Shown here: positions 20,517 to 30,420 of the stretch, piece by piece
How positions within the stretch are numbered: position 1 is the stretch's first letter
Layout: each line of letters begins with the position of its first letter
From: Rhodoferax sp. TH121
GTDB lineage: Bacteria > Pseudomonadota > Gammaproteobacteria > Burkholderiales > Burkholderiaceae_C
NCBI RefSeq assembly: GCF_002251855.1
Contig: NZ_NOXW01000021.1
Location: forward strand, 372,001 to 436,000
Direction: 5' to 3'
Length of the DNA stretch: 64,000 bases
Program-made: the position numbers and the translations under genes
Notes under the pieces: generated by a model
Told to the model about the DNA's origin: nothing
The model's database searches: none
The model's input: the letters and a program-made list of their open reading frames with translations, nothing else

Positions 20517-21203
20517 ATGAATACGCAGAGCAAAAGCAGCAAGCCGGATAACAAGGCCGGCAACAAAAAGGTCAACAAGGCCTGGTTGCACGACCACATC
20601 AATGATCCCTACGTGAAGCTGGCCAACAAGGAGGGTTACCGTGCCCGCGCCGCCTACAAGCTCAAGGAGATCGACGAGACCCTGCACCTGGTCAAGCCGG
20701 GGCAGCTGGTGGTGGATTTGGGTTGTACGCCCGGCGCCTGGAGCCAGTACCTGCGCCGCCGCATGTCGCCCCAAGGGGCGGCGGTGGGCGATCTGAACGG
20801 AACCATCATCGGCTTGGATTTATTGCCCATGGAGCCGATTGAGGGCGTGACTTTCATTCAAGGCGATTTTCGTGAGGCCGACACGCTGGCCCTATTGGAG
20901 ACAGCATTGGGTGGTAAACAGGCGGATCTGGTGGTGTCGGACATGGCGCCCAATCTGTCGGGGATTTCTTCGGCGGATGCTGCCCGGGTGGAATACCTGA
21001 TCGAGCTCGCCATCGAGTTTGCCCAAAACCACATGAAACCCCAGGGCGCCCTGGTGGCCAAGGTGTTCCATGGCAGCAGCTACAACGCCGTGGTGCAGCG
21101 CTTCAAGCAGGCGTTTGTGACCGTCAAACCCCTCAAACCCAAGGCTTCGCGCGACCGTTCGTCCGAAACTTTTCTGGTGGGCCTGGGCCTCAAGCCGGTC
21201 TGA
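20517..21203 (+). CDS. rlmE: 23S rRNA (U2552) 2'-O-methyltransferase
   Basis: A 228-residue FtsJ/RrmJ methyltransferase that modifies U2552 in the A loop of 23S rRNA in late 50S assembly. [15 protein letters not shown] is the SAM-binding motif. The K-D-K-E catalytic set is seen as Lys in [10 protein letters not shown], Asp in [11 protein letters not shown], Lys in [11 protein letters not shown] and Glu in [10 protein letters not shown]. The 18-base gap to yhbY means the divergent promoters overlap coding sequence. ftsH follows, as in E. coli. Confidence 0.95.
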   Translation: MNTQSKSSKPDNKAGNKKVNKAWLHDHINDPYVKLANKEGYRARAAYKLKEIDETLHLVKPGQLVVDLGCTPGAWSQYLRRRMSPQGAAVGDLNGTIIGLDLLPMEPIEGVTFIQGDFREADTLALLETALGGKQADLVVSDMAPNLSGISSADAARVEYLIELAIEFAQNHMKPQGALVAKVFHGSSYNAVVQRFKQAFVTVKPLKPKASRDRSSETFLVGLGLKPV

Positions 21204-21268
21204 GCATTTGTCCGTCAATTCCCATGCTGTTTCTGAGGCCGTACGGCCGGAAATAAGCGCTTTCATCG

Positions 21269-21297
21269 CTTGAAACGCCTAAAATGGGTCCCAAGTA
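21269..21297 (+). promoter_or_regulatory. RpoH (sigma-32)-type promoter for ftsH
   Basis: CTTGAAA at 21269-21275 is a perfect sigma-32 -35 element. After about 14 bases comes CCCAAGTA, close to the CCCCATnTA -10 consensus. It lies 40 bases upstream of ftsH, which is heat-shock controlled in E. coli. The motif match is direct; use by RpoH is inferred. Confidence 0.65.
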
Positions 21298-21336
21298 CGC
21301 AAGGTTCGTTTACTTGCGCCAGTATTGGAGCTTCGC

Positions 21337-23250
21337 TTGAATAATCAGTGGTTTTCTAAAATTGCAGTGTGGTTGGTGGTGGCCTTGGTGCTGTTCACCG
21401 TGTTCAAGCAATTTGACACGCGTGCGGCGGCATCGGGCACGGTCAGCTACTCCGAGTTCCTGGACATGGTCAACAATGGCAGCATCAAGAGCGCCATGAT
21501 CCCCGATGGCGCTGGCGGCGGCGAGATCACGGCGATCACGACCGATGACCGACGCATCAAGACCAACGCAACCTACCTGGACCGTGGCCTGGTCGGCGAT
21601 CTGCGCAACAACAACGTCAAGTTCGACACCAAACCCCGCGAAGAAGGCTCCCTGCTCATGACCTTGCTGGTCAGCTGGGGCCCCATGCTGCTGCTGATCG
21701 GCGTGTGGGTGTACTTCATGCGCCAAATGCAAGGCGGCGGCAAGGGCGGGGCATTCAGCTTCGGCAAGAGCAAAGCCCGCTTGCTGGACGAAAACACCAA
21801 TACCGTGACCTTTGCCGACGTGGCCGGTTGCGATGAGGCCAAAGAAGAGGTCAAGGAAGTCGTGGACTTCTTGAAGGATCCCTCCAAGTTCCAGAAGCTG
21901 GGCGGCCGCATTCCGCGTGGTCTGCTGCTGGTCGGCCCTCCCGGTACCGGCAAAACGCTGTTGGCCAAATCCATCGCGGGTGAAGCCAAGGTGCCTTTCT
22001 TCAGCATCTCGGGGTCCGATTTCGTGGAAATGTTTGTCGGCGTGGGCGCCTCCCGCGTGCGCGACATGTTCGAGAACGCCAAGAAGAACGCGCCCTGCAT
22101 CATCTTCATCGACGAAATTGACGCCGTGGGCCGCCAACGTGGCGCAGGCTTGGGCGGTGGCAATGACGAACGCGAGCAGACACTCAACCAGATGCTGGTG
22201 GAGATGGACGGCTTTGAGACCAACGTTGGCGTGATCGTGGTTGCTGCCACCAACCGTCCTGACATTCTGGACGCTGCGTTGTTGCGCCCCGGCCGTTTTG
22301 ACCGCCAAGTCTATGTCACGCTACCCGATATCCGTGGCCGCGAACAGATCCTGAACGTGCACATGCGCAAGGTGCCGCTGGGCCAAGACGTGAGCGCCAT
22401 GACCATTGCCCGCGGTACGCCCGGCATGAGCGGTGCTGATTTGGCCAACCTCTGCAACGAAGCGGCCCTGATGGCGGCTCGCCGTAACGCGCGCCTGGTC
22501 GAAATGCAGGACTTCGAGAAGGCCAAGGACAAGATCATCATGGGCCCTGAGCGCAAGACCATGGTCATGCCCGAAGAGGAGCGCAAGAATACGGCCTACC
22601 ACGAGTCCGGCCACGCGCTGATCGGCAAGCTGCTGCCCAAGTGCGACCCGGTGCACAAGGTCACCATCATTCCGCGTGGCCGTGCCCTGGGCGTGACCAT
22701 GAGCTTGCCTGCGCAAGACCGCTACAGCTACGACAGCGAATTCATGCTGAACCAGATCAGCATGCTGTTTGGTGGCCGTATTGCCGAAGAAGTGTTCATG
22801 AACCAGATGACCACCGGCGCCAGCAACGACTTTGAACGTGCCACCTCCATCGCGCGCGACATGGTGACCCGCTACGGCATGACCGATGCGCTGGGCCCCA
22901 TGGTCTACGCCGAAAACGAGGGTGAAGTGTTCCTGGGACGCAGTGTGACCAAAACCACCAGCATGAGCGAACAGACCATGCAAAAGGTGGATTCGGAAGT
23001 GCGCCGCATCATCGACCAGCAATACGCCTTGGCGCGCAAGCTGATCGAAGAAAACAGCGACAAGATGCACGCCATGGCCAAGGCCTTGCTGGATTGGGAA
23101 ACCATCGACGGTGAGCAGCTCGATGACATCATGGCTGGCCGTGAGCCACGTCCACCCAAGGACTGGACACCCCGCACACCCAACAACGGTGGTGGCGGCA
23201 GCGGTGGCGCCCCGGCTGTAGCGTCTGACCCCGCACCCACAGCAGCCTGA
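21337..23250 (+). CDS. ftsH: ATP-dependent zinc metalloprotease FtsH
   Basis: A 637-residue membrane-anchored AAA+ protease that degrades membrane and regulatory proteins such as LpxC and RpoH. Two N-terminal membrane helices flank a periplasmic domain. The AAA module has Walker A GPPGTGKT, Walker B IIFIDEID and the second region of homology [19 protein letters not shown]. The protease carries HESGH. TTG at 21337 is chosen because GGAG at 21327-21330 is well spaced and the protein then begins [12 protein letters not shown], the family's usual start. A UUCG hairpin terminator follows. Confidence 0.96.
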   Translation: MNNQWFSKIAVWLVVALVLFTVFKQFDTRAAASGTVSYSEFLDMVNNGSIKSAMIPDGAGGGEITAITTDDRRIKTNATYLDRGLVGDLRNNNVKFDTKPREEGSLLMTLLVSWGPMLLLIGVWVYFMRQMQGGGKGGAFSFGKSKARLLDENTNTVTFADVAGCDEAKEEVKEVVDFLKDPSKFQKLGGRIPRGLLLVGPPGTGKTLLAKSIAGEAKVPFFSISGSDFVEMFVGVGASRVRDMFENAKKNAPCIIFIDEIDAVGRQRGAGLGGGNDEREQTLNQMLVEMDGFETNVGVIVVAATNRPDILDAALLRPGRFDRQVYVTLPDIRGREQILNVHMRKVPLGQDVSAMTIARGTPGMSGADLANLCNEAALMAARRNARLVEMQDFEKAKDKIIMGPERKTMVMPEEERKNTAYHESGHALIGKLLPKCDPVHKVTIIPRGRALGVTMSLPAQDRYSYDSEFMLNQISMLFGGRIAEEVFMNQMTTGASNDFERATSIARDMVTRYGMTDALGPMVYAENEGEVFLGRSVTKTTSMSEQTMQKVDSEVRRIIDQQYALARKLIEENSDKMHAMAKALLDWETIDGEQLDDIMAGREPRPPKDWTPRTPNNGGGGSGGAPAVASDPAPTAA

Positions 23251-23268
23251 TTAGTCTGCACTGACATC

Positions 23269-23290
23269 CACAGGGCCTTCGGGCCCTGTG
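23269..23290 (+). terminator. UUCG-loop terminator after ftsH
   Basis: CACAGGGCC pairs with GGCCCTGTG around a TTCG tetraloop and is followed by TTCGTTTT. It is 18 bases after the ftsH stop and should separate ftsH from folP-glmM. Confidence 0.85.
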
Positions 23291-23348
23291 TTCGTTTTGG
23301 GGCTTTGTCTCCTGAGGTACCCCTTCGGCAACACCGATAATCCTCCCC

Positions 23349-24221
23349 ATGCACTGGCAAACCTCCCGTTTCGACATCGATCTCCGAACTCCCAAGGTGA
23401 TGGGCATCGTCAATGTCACGCCCGACTCATTTTCGGATGGCGGGCAGTACGCGGCGCGCGACTCGGCCCAGGCCCACTGCGATCGTCTTCTGAAGGATGG
23501 TGCCGATATTCTGGACATTGGTGGCGAGTCCACCCGACCCGGTGCGCCGCCGGTCACGCAGGAGGAAGAGTTGGCGCGTGTGCTCCCGGTAATCCGCCAT
23601 GCTGTGACGCTGGGGGTTCCCGTCTCCGTGGATACCTACAAACCTGCAGTCATGCAGGCCGCACTGGATTTGGGGGCGGACATCGTCAATGACGTTTGGG
23701 CCCTGCGCTGGCGCGACGGGCAGGGCGGCCCCTCGGGCGAGTCCGTGGTGGCGGGGCACCCGCGCTGCGGTGTTTGCCTGATGCACATGCACCGCGATCC
23801 GCAGACCATGCAAGTGGCCCCGATGGAGGGCGATGTGGTGCCCCAAGTGCTATCTTTTTTGGAGCTGCTTGCGCAGCGTTTAAAAGGGCTGGGGGTCCAT
23901 TCTTCGCGCATTTGCCTGGATCCTGGCATTGGTTTTGGCAAGACGGTACAACAAAATTTCTCGTTGCTCGCTCGGCAAGCCCAGGCTGTACCTGCGGGTT
24001 ATGCGGTGCTGGCGGGTTGGTCCCGCAAATCGTCATTGGCAGCGGTGACGCAAACTTCGCTGAGCAATGCGGCCAGCATGGATGTGGACCAACGCCGTGC
24101 ACCCAGCATTACGGCTGCAGTGCTGGCAGTGCAAAACGGTGCGAATGTGGTGCGCGTGCACGATGTGCGCGACACTGTGGCTGCCATGAAGGTTTTGGCC
24201 GCCATGCAAGCTGTGGCCTGA
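23349..24221 (+). CDS. folP: Dihydropteroate synthase
   Basis: A 290-residue TIM-barrel enzyme that joins p-aminobenzoate to dihydropterin pyrophosphate in folate synthesis, and the sulfonamide target. [15 protein letters not shown] is the N-terminal signature, [11 protein letters not shown] the second loop, and GWSRKSSLA the late substrate loop. A copy of dispersed repeat A in reverse orientation (23849-23900) is read in frame near residues 167-184. glmM follows by 44 bases, the usual ftsH-folP-glmM order. Confidence 0.95.
   Translation: MHWQTSRFDIDLRTPKVMGIVNVTPDSFSDGGQYAARDSAQAHCDRLLKDGADILDIGGESTRPGAPPVTQEEELARVLPVIRHAVTLGVPVSVDTYKPAVMQAALDLGADIVNDVWALRWRDGQGGPSGESVVAGHPRCGVCLMHMHRDPQTMQVAPMEGDVVPQVLSFLELLAQRLKGLGVHSSRICLDPGIGFGKTVQQNFSLLARQAQAVPAGYAVLAGWSRKSSLAAVTQTSLSNAASMDVDQRRAPSITAAVLAVQNGANVVRVHDVRDTVAAMKVLAAMQAVA
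23849..23900 (-). repeat. Dispersed repeat A, copy inside folP
   Basis: TGCTATC, then a T-run, then GGAGCTGCTTGCGC and AAAAGGGCT match the reverse orientation of the repeat. It is read in frame through folP as [12 protein letters not shown]. Confidence 0.7.
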
Positions 24222-24265
24222 AGCGCCGTCATCTACACAAACAACAACACTACAGGAACTCAAAA

Positions 24266-25597
24266 ATGGGACGACAGTATTTCGGTACCGATGGCATTCG
24301 CGGTACCGTGGGGCAGGCCCCCATCACCCCCGACTTTGTGCTGCGTCTGGCGCATGCCGTGGGCCATGTGCTCAAGGAAACCGAGGCGCGCCCCACGGTG
24401 CTGATCGGCAAGGACACGCGCATCTCGGGCTATATGCTTGAAAGTGCGCTGGAGAGTGGCTTCAATTCCGCGGGCGTGGATGTGGTGCTGCTGGGCCCGC
24501 TGCCTACACCGGGCGTGGCCTACCTGACGCGCGCGCAGAGGGCCTCGCTGGGCGTGGTCATTAGCGCTAGTCACAACCCCTTCGCGGACAACGGTATCAA
24601 GTTCTTCAGCGCCAAAGGCAGCAAGCTGCCCGACGCCTGGGAGCTGGCGGTGGAAGCCGAGTTGGAGAAACCACCGGTGTGGGTGGACTCCGCCAGCTTG
24701 GGCAAGAGCCGCCGCTTGGATGACGCAGCGGGTCGTTACATCGAGTTTTGCAAGAGCACCTTTGCCAATGATTTGACCCTCAAGGGTTTGAAGATTGTGG
24801 TGGATGCAGCCCACGGCGCGGCGTACCACATCGCGCCCAAGGTGTTCCACGAGTTGGGTGCTGAAGTGATCGCCATTGGCTGCTCCCCCGATGGCCTGAA
24901 CATCAACAAGGGGGTGGGCGCCACCCACCCCGAGGCGCTGGTGGCGGCCGTGAAAGAACACAAAGCCGACTTTGGCGTCGCCCTGGATGGCGACGCCGAC
25001 CGTCTGCAACTGGTGGACGCGGACGGCCGCCTCTACAACGGCGACGAGCTGTTGTACCTGATGGCGGACGACCGCTTGGGCCGCGACGAGCATGTGCCCG
25101 GTGTTGTGGGCACACTCATGACCAATATGGCGGTGGAAGTGGCGCTCAAAGCCCGCGGTGTGCAGTTTGTGCGCGCGAAGGTGGGTGACCGTTATGTGCT
25201 GGAGGAGCTGGAAAAGCATAAGTGGATCTTGGGTGGCGAGGGCTCAGGCCACCTGCTGGCGCTGGACAAGCACACCACGGGTGACGGCCTGGTGTCGGCC
25301 CTGCAGGTGCTGCAGGCCTGTGTGCGCAGCGGCAAGACCATGGCGCAGCTGCTGGGAGGCGTAACGCTGTTTCCGCAAACCCTCATCAACGTGCGCCTGA
25401 CTCCTGGCCAGGACTGGAAGAGCAACGCCCGCATGGCCGAGGAAACCAAGGCCGCAGAAGCTGCCCTGGGAAACACCGGCCGCGTGCTGATCCGTGCCAG
25501 CGGCACCGAACCCTTGGTGCGTGTGATGGTGGAAGCGCGCGATGCCGCACAAGCCCAAAGCTGCGCCCAGCGCATTGCCGACACCCTGAAAGTGTGA
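24266..25597 (+). CDS. glmM: Phosphoglucosamine mutase
   Basis: A 443-residue enzyme that interconverts glucosamine 6- and 1-phosphate for UDP-GlcNAc, feeding peptidoglycan and the LpxA reaction. YFGTDGIRG opens the protein and [14 protein letters not shown] carries the catalytic serine. [13 protein letters not shown] binds magnesium, and [15 protein letters not shown] is the C-terminal phosphate loop. ATG 24266 follows CAGGAAC; the frame is open far upstream through folP but that is not coding. Confidence 0.97.
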   Translation: MGRQYFGTDGIRGTVGQAPITPDFVLRLAHAVGHVLKETEARPTVLIGKDTRISGYMLESALESGFNSAGVDVVLLGPLPTPGVAYLTRAQRASLGVVISASHNPFADNGIKFFSAKGSKLPDAWELAVEAELEKPPVWVDSASLGKSRRLDDAAGRYIEFCKSTFANDLTLKGLKIVVDAAHGAAYHIAPKVFHELGAEVIAIGCSPDGLNINKGVGATHPEALVAAVKEHKADFGVALDGDADRLQLVDADGRLYNGDELLYLMADDRLGRDEHVPGVVGTLMTNMAVEVALKARGVQFVRAKVGDRYVLEELEKHKWILGGEGSGHLLALDKHTTGDGLVSALQVLQACVRSGKTMAQLLGGVTLFPQTLINVRLTPGQDWKSNARMAEETKAAEAALGNTGRVLIRASGTEPLVRVMVEARDAAQAQSCAQRIADTLKV

Positions 25598-25602
25598 ACC
25601 CG

Positions 25603-26103
25603 ATGACGAATGTGATCCGTGTAGTCCGTGCCGACTACGCCAACCCCGTGTATGCCGCCGCGCTGGTGATGCTGTTGGACGCTTATGCCAGCGACCCCAT
25701 GGGTGGTGGCGAAGGCCTGAGCGACTTTGCCAAGGCCAACCTGGTGCCTTCGCTGGCTGCGCGCCCGCAGGCCTTCAGCGTGCTGGCCTTTGCGTCGGCA
25801 GACGACAGCGTACCCGTGGGCCTGATCAACTGCATCGAAGGCTTCTCCACCTTCGCCTGCAAGCCGCTGGTGAATGTGCATGACGTGGCGGTGCTGCCCG
25901 GCTACCGTGGCCAGCGCATTGGCGAGAAGATGCTTGCGCTGGTGGAGCAGATCGCTTTGGAGCGCGGCGCCTGCAAGCTGACGCTGGAAGTGCTGTCGGG
26001 CAACGGCGGCGCGGTCAAGCTGTACGAGCGTGTGGGTTTTGCCTACTACGAACTGGATCCGGCCATGGGGCAGGCCGGGTTTATGCAGAAGTGGCTGGCT
26101 TGA
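25603..26103 (+). CDS. GNAT-family acetyltransferase
   Basis: A 166-residue single-domain GNAT protein. The acetyl-CoA pyrophosphate loop is seen in YRGQRIGEKMLALVEQIA, followed by the usual strand KLTLEVLSGNGGAVKLYERV and GFAYYEL. The substrate cannot be deduced. The start is either ATG 25603 or an overlapping GTG at 25594 inside the glmM stop region. It is the last plus-strand gene before the convergent ars operon. Confidence 0.82.
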   Translation: MTNVIRVVRADYANPVYAAALVMLLDAYASDPMGGGEGLSDFAKANLVPSLAARPQAFSVLAFASADDSVPVGLINCIEGFSTFACKPLVNVHDVAVLPGYRGQRIGEKMLALVEQIALERGACKLTLEVLSGNGGAVKLYERVGFAYYELDPAMGQAGFMQKWLA

Positions 26104-26118
26104 AAGGTCTATTTTTAA

Positions 26119-26175
26119 GCATTTTAGGCCTCTAGCGCCCGTGGATATTGCGCAAGAAGCTCCTATTTTGATAGC
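26119..26175 (+). repeat. Dispersed repeat A between GNAT gene and arsA
   Basis: The stretch from CATTTTAGGCCTCTAGCGCC to CCTATTTTGATAGC with core TTGCGCAAGAAGCT is one of the best conserved copies. It fills the gap between convergent genes and extends into arsA. The last three arsA codons and its TAG stop (26163-26165) are repeat sequence. Confidence 0.85.
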
Positions 26176-27932
26176 GAAGTCAGCGCGCTAAGCGCTGCTA
26201 TGCCCACCGGCCGCTCGGCCAGCCACGGCACCAGGTAGGTGTTGCGGGACAGTCCGTTGGCAATTCGTTCCATTTGTTTTTGTTCACCCGCCAGCCGCGC
26301 GGCCAGCAGCGGGTCATGCGTGCCAGCAGCAGCCATGCTTTTGTTGATGACCCAGGCGAAGGGCTCTATCTTGGCGCGGCGCAGGTCGTCCTGCAGCGCG
26401 GCTGCTTGCGACACGGGCGTGACCTCGGGCAGCGTGACCAGCACGATGCGGGTGTGTTGTGGGTCTTGCAGGCGCATCAGCGGCGTGACCAGACGTCCTG
26501 GATTGGCCTCGCCATATTCGCGCAGCATCTGGCGGTGGTAGGCGCCAGTAGCGTCCATCAGCAGCAGGCTGTGGCCGGTGGGCGCGGTGTCCAGCACCAC
26601 AAAGGCGCTGCGCGCCTCACTCACGATGCGCGAAAACGCGTGGAACACCGCCACCTCTTCGGTACAGGGCGATTGCAGGTCTTCGTGCAACAGCGCGATG
26701 CCCGCCGCGTCCAGGTCTGGCGATTTGGCGGCCATCACCTTGGCGATGTATTTCTCGGTCTCCGCCTTGGGGTCGATGCGGTCGACCTTGAGGCCGGGCA
26801 GGCTGCCGTCCACGGTCACGCGCAGGTGGTCTGCCGGGTCGGTGGTGCTCAGGTGCACCGAATGGCCGCGCTGTACCAGCCCTGCGGCAATGGCCGCGGC
26901 CACCGTGGTTTTCCCCACGCCGCCTTTGCCCATCACCATGATGAGTCCGCGCCCCGGTGCGGCGAGTGCGTCGGTCAGTGCGGTCAGCGTGTGGGTTGCG
27001 TCGGCCAGCGGGGTAGGCGCGGAGGAAGTTGCTGGTGACATGTTGTCAGGTGTTTGCAGCAGCGCGCGCAGCGCAGGCAAGCCCACCGTGTCAAACGCGC
27101 GCAGCGGAATCTGGTCTTGCGGCAGCGCCTGCAAGTGGGCCGGCATGGCCGCCAGTGCCTGTGTGCCCAAGGCTTCAAATGCGGTGGCCACTGCATCGTC
27201 AGCCATGCTGGCATGGAACACACCGTTGATGGCCAGCCGCTGGTTGTGCAGGCCCAAGTCTTGAAGCTCCAGCGAGGTGCGGGCCGCCTCCTTAATCGCA
27301 CCCACGTCGGGCCGAGTGACCAACACGACCGTGGTCTGCGCTGCGTCGCTCAAGGTCTGCAAGGCCTGGGCAAACCGGGCCTCCTGCATCTTGAGGCCGG
27401 AGTGCGGCCCGAGGCACGAAGCGCCGCGGTCGTTGCCCTCCAGAAAACCGGTCCATGCTTTGGGCAGGCTCAAGAGGCGCAGCGTGTGGCCGGTGGGCGC
27501 GGTGTCAAACACCACGTGGTCAAAGCCCGCCGCATCGCCGCTCAGCAGGTTGGCAAACTCGTCAAACGCGGCAATTTCGGTGGTGCAGGCGCCCGATAAC
27601 TGCTCCAGCACCTGGCTGCGGTCCGCCTCCGTGCTGGTCGGGTCCATTTGGGCCAACACGCGAGCGCGGTAACTCTGGGCGGCATTGTCGGGATCGATGT
27701 TGAGTACCGACAAGCCGGGCACACCGGGCACCGGCACCGCGGTGTTGGCCAGGGTGATGCCCAGCATCTCGTCCAGGTTGGAGGCAGCGTCGGTGCTCAC
27801 CAGCAGCACTTGCTTGCCACCGTCGGCCAGCGCAATGGCGCAGGCGGTGGACAGTGAGGTTTTGCCCACGCCGCCCTTGCCGGTGAAGAACAGATGGCGT
27901 GTGGGGTGGTCTAACAGTTGGAGCTGTGGCAC
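26163..27932 (-). CDS. arsA: Arsenite-stimulated ATPase ArsA
   Basis: A 589-residue ArsA with two homologous nucleotide-binding halves. P-loops are FTGKGGVGKTS (16-26) and MGKGGVGKTT (334-343), each followed by a DTAPTGH signature. The three arsenite-binding cysteines of E. coli ArsA are conserved as Cys116 (SGACTTE), Cys173 (ASCLGP) and Cys423 (SPCTEE), so this is a true ArsA and not a Get3-like ATPase. It normally energises ArsB and receives As(III) from ArsD, but neither gene is present here. The GTG start at 27932 overlaps the ATP-grasp gene by 22 bases. The stop lies in a dispersed repeat. Confidence 0.95.
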   Translation of the reverse strand: MPQLQLLDHPTRHLFFTGKGGVGKTSLSTACAIALADGGKQVLLVSTDAASNLDEMLGITLANTAVPVPGVPGLSVLNIDPDNAAQSYRARVLAQMDPTSTEADRSQVLEQLSGACTTEIAAFDEFANLLSGDAAGFDHVVFDTAPTGHTLRLLSLPKAWTGFLEGNDRGASCLGPHSGLKMQEARFAQALQTLSDAAQTTVVLVTRPDVGAIKEAARTSLELQDLGLHNQRLAINGVFHASMADDAVATAFEALGTQALAAMPAHLQALPQDQIPLRAFDTVGLPALRALLQTPDNMSPATSSAPTPLADATHTLTALTDALAAPGRGLIMVMGKGGVGKTTVAAAIAAGLVQRGHSVHLSTTDPADHLRVTVDGSLPGLKVDRIDPKAETEKYIAKVMAAKSPDLDAAGIALLHEDLQSPCTEEVAVFHAFSRIVSEARSAFVVLDTAPTGHSLLLMDATGAYHRQMLREYGEANPGRLVTPLMRLQDPQHTRIVLVTLPEVTPVSQAAALQDDLRRAKIEPFAWVINKSMAAAGTHDPLLAARLAGEQKQMERIANGLSRNTYLVPWLAERPVGIAALSALTSLSK

Positions 27933-29257
27933 GGTAAACGTTCCTCTAGTGCGGGTGGGACGGGCGCGTCTGGCACCCACATGACCGGGGCAAAACCGCC
28001 GCCCTCGGTGCGGAAGTTGGTGGTCTGCCCGCTGTAGGTGCGGGCGGCTAGCAACTGAACCTTGCCGGCGTAGGTGTAGGCACGCAGGTCAAACTTGAGT
28101 TCGGTGGCTGCATCACCCACTTGTATTGCACGCAGTGGCGGGGGCACCAGCGCTTGTGCGATGTAGTCACCTTGTTGGATTTGTTCCCACACTTTTTTGG
28201 TGAGTTTGTCGCCGCGGTACACCGCCCGTGCGCCAAAGCCGTCCAGTGGTTTGAAGAACAGCTGTTTGCGTTGTTCCCAGAGCGCTGCGGCGTTGTCGAC
28301 ACTGACGCGTTCGCAGGCAGGCACTGTGGCCAGCAGGGTCTGCTGGTCCGCTGGCGGGACGCCCAAGGCCTGCAGCGTTGCCGCCTGACCCAGTGTGACC
28401 AGATGTTGCTTGTTCGCGCGCAAGGCATGGGCGCGTGGGTGCGGCGAGACTGCCACCACATCTTTTTCGTAGGCCTGCGCCAGTGCCGCGTGTATTGGTT
28501 CCGACAGGTCAAAATCGGTCAGGCGGTTGTAAACGAGGTCCAGCGCCAGTGCACCGCTGTAGAGCACGCCGTCGCGCAGTTGCAGATTGCTAGGGTCGGC
28601 CACCACGGCCTGGATGCCATGGCGCTGGAACAGCTCGGCAAACAGCGCGAACTCGGGCGCAAGGTACTGGCTCTGGGGTGCTTCGTCCACGATGGCAATG
28701 CTGCGCAAAGCGCGAGGTGCCTGCCCGCGCGCGCGGTTGAACAAGTCCCACTCGGCTTGGAACATGGCCACAAACTCGTCTTCCAGCGTGGCCATGTTGC
28801 GGTAGGCATTGAGGGCCGGGTTCATGAGCCCGCAACACACGGCTTGCGCGCGCAGCAGCACCGCGTTGAGCATGGCTCCGCCTGCATTGGTGTTGATCTC
28901 AATCAGCTGCGGACCTTGCGGCGTGATGTGGAAGTCGTAACCCATGAACACGCCCAAGGGCCCATGGTCTGCCTGTGCCAGCGCGCTGGCACCTGGCAGC
29001 ACCTGCTGGGCCCAGGCGGGCAGGGACAAGGTGCGCTCTAGCGCCGCCACCGCTGCCTGCACGGCTTGCACCGTAGCCTGCGAGGCAAATACGGCTGTGT
29101 TGGAGAACAGGTGCGGATGGGTGACTGCCAGCGTGTCCGCCACATCGCGCAGGCCCGCATCTCGGCCCAGTTCGCGCTGCAGCTGCGCTGCATCCAGCGT
29201 CTGGCAGCGGCAGCCGTGGTTCAGTGCATCTGCCAGAGCCGTGGGTGTGTGTTGCAT
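27911..29257 (-). CDS. Circularly permuted ATP-grasp protein of the ars operon
   Basis: A 448-residue protein of unknown function. GYDFHITPQGPQLIEINTNA (106-125) resembles the late ATP-grasp metal-binding motif but lies in the N-terminal third. The nucleotide-binding lysine and glycine loop FKPLDGFGARAVYRG (335-349), the hinge YIAQALV (365-371) and KFDLRAYTYAGKV (388-400) come afterwards. This is the order of circularly permuted ATP-grasp ligases. It ends in CHSSNC, with other cysteines near 16-18 and 141-142. Sitting between arsH and arsA and overlapping arsA by 22 bases, it may make a thiol or peptide that handles arsenic; that role is inference. Confidence 0.72.
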   Translation of the reverse strand: MQHTPTALADALNHGCRCQTLDAAQLQRELGRDAGLRDVADTLAVTHPHLFSNTAVFASQATVQAVQAAVAALERTLSLPAWAQQVLPGASALAQADHGPLGVFMGYDFHITPQGPQLIEINTNAGGAMLNAVLLRAQAVCCGLMNPALNAYRNMATLEDEFVAMFQAEWDLFNRARGQAPRALRSIAIVDEAPQSQYLAPEFALFAELFQRHGIQAVVADPSNLQLRDGVLYSGALALDLVYNRLTDFDLSEPIHAALAQAYEKDVVAVSPHPRAHALRANKQHLVTLGQAATLQALGVPPADQQTLLATVPACERVSVDNAAALWEQRKQLFFKPLDGFGARAVYRGDKLTKKVWEQIQQGDYIAQALVPPPLRAIQVGDAATELKFDLRAYTYAGKVQLLAARTYSGQTTNFRTEGGGFAPVMWVPDAPVPPALEERLPCHSSNC

Positions 29258-29276
29258 GGGTTGAGGGGGCTTGTTG

Positions 29277-30008
29277 CTACAGGCTACGCTGATTGACCCG
29301 TTTCGTCAGTTGCTCAGCACTCTCTTTGCGCTCCGAGTAGCGGTCTACCAAGTAGTCCGATGCGTCACGGGTGAGCAGGGTGAACTTCATCAGTTCTTCC
29401 ATCACATCGACCACGCGGTCAAAGTAGGCAGAAGGCTTCATGCGGTCATCGTCGCCGAACTCCATGAAGGCCTTGGCCACGGAGCTTTGGTTGGGGATGG
29501 TGACCATGCGCATCCAGCGGCCCAGCACACGCATCTGGTTGACTGCGTTAAAGCTTTGCGAGCCGCCGCTCACCTGCATCACCGCCAGCGTCTTGCCCTG
29601 GGTGGGGCGCACCGCACCGCTGTTGAGCGGAATCCAGTCAATTTGCGCTTTCATGATGCCGGTCATGGCGCCATGCCGCTCGGGCGAGGTCCAGACCATG
29701 CCTTCGGACCACTGCACCAGTTCGCGCAGCTCTTGCACTTTGGGGTGGGTGTCGGGCGCGTCGTCGGGCAGGGGCAGGCCGCTGGGGTTGAAGATGCGAG
29801 TCTCCGCCCCCATGGCTTGCAGCAGGCGGGCGGCTTCTTCGGTCAGCAGCCGGCTGAAGGACCGGGGGCGCAGCGAGCCGTAAAGCAGCGCTATGCGCGG
29901 CGCGTGGGTGGACGGCGCCGGGCGCAGTGCGGCAGCATCCGGCAGGCGGAAGTGCGCGGCCTCCAACTGGGGCAGGTTGCTTTGCAACTCAGACATGCAA
30001 TCAGACAC
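29277..30008 (-). CDS. arsH: Organoarsenical resistance flavoprotein ArsH
   Basis: A 243-residue NADPH-dependent FMN reductase. ArsH proteins oxidise trivalent methylated or aromatic arsenicals and reduce quinones. The FMN phosphate loop is [11 protein letters not shown] (43-53), and [20 protein letters not shown] is the ArsH-specific central segment. The GTG at 30008 overlaps the arsC stop by eight bases, while an ATG at 29996 four codons later is equally possible. It follows Grx-type arsC in the operon, as in Sinorhizobium meliloti. Confidence 0.95.
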   Translation of the reverse strand: MSDCMSELQSNLPQLEAAHFRLPDAAALRPAPSTHAPRIALLYGSLRPRSFSRLLTEEAARLLQAMGAETRIFNPSGLPLPDDAPDTHPKVQELRELVQWSEGMVWTSPERHGAMTGIMKAQIDWIPLNSGAVRPTQGKTLAVMQVSGGSQSFNAVNQMRVLGRWMRMVTIPNQSSVAKAFMEFGDDDRMKPSAYFDRVVDVMEELMKFTLLTRDASDYLVDRYSERKESAEQLTKRVNQRSL

Positions 30009-30420
30009 GTTGGCCTTTGTCGTTCACCACTGCTTCGCCGTCTTCTTTGGTGAAGGCGGCTTGCTGGGCCTGGGGCAGGATGTCCAGCACCAGCTCGGAC
30101 GGGCGGCACAGGCGGGTGCCCAAGGGTGTTTCCACCACGGGGCGGTTGATCAGGATGGGGTGGGCCAGCATGAAGTCCAGCAGCTCGTCGTCGGTCCACT
30201 TCTCGTTCGCCAAATCCAGCTCGGCGTAAGGCGTGCCTTTTTCGCGCAGCAGGGGGCGGGGGCCGGTGCCCATGGCGGTCAGCAACTCTTGCAGGCGGGC
30301 CTTGGTGGGTGGGGTTTTGAGGTATTCAATGATCGTGGGCTCCACGCCGCTATTACGGATCATGGCCAGGGTGTTGCGCGAGGTGCCGCAGGCAGGGTTG
30401 TGGAAGATGGTGATGGTCAT
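30001..30420 (-). CDS. arsC: Arsenate reductase, glutaredoxin-coupled type
   Basis: A 139-residue ArsC of the E. coli R773 thioredoxin-fold family, reducing arsenate to arsenite with glutathione and glutaredoxin. The catalytic cysteine is Cys11 in [10 protein letters not shown]. Arginines that bind oxyanion are likely those in [17 protein letters not shown] and GTRLCRPSE. Its ATG overlaps the channel gene stop by four bases. This is the second arsenate reductase in the operon, unrelated to the one at 31241-31741. Confidence 0.95.
   Translation of the reverse strand: MTITIFHNPACGTSRNTLAMIRNSGVEPTIIEYLKTPPTKARLQELLTAMGTGPRPLLREKGTPYAELDLANEKWTDDELLDFMLAHPILINRPVVETPLGTRLCRPSELVLDILPQAQQAAFTKEDGEAVVNDKGQRV

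Noticed and set aside
26163..27932. Get3/TRC40-like tail-anchored protein ATPase instead of ArsA
   Set aside because: The two-half architecture, the three conserved arsenite cysteines and the ars operon context support ArsA.
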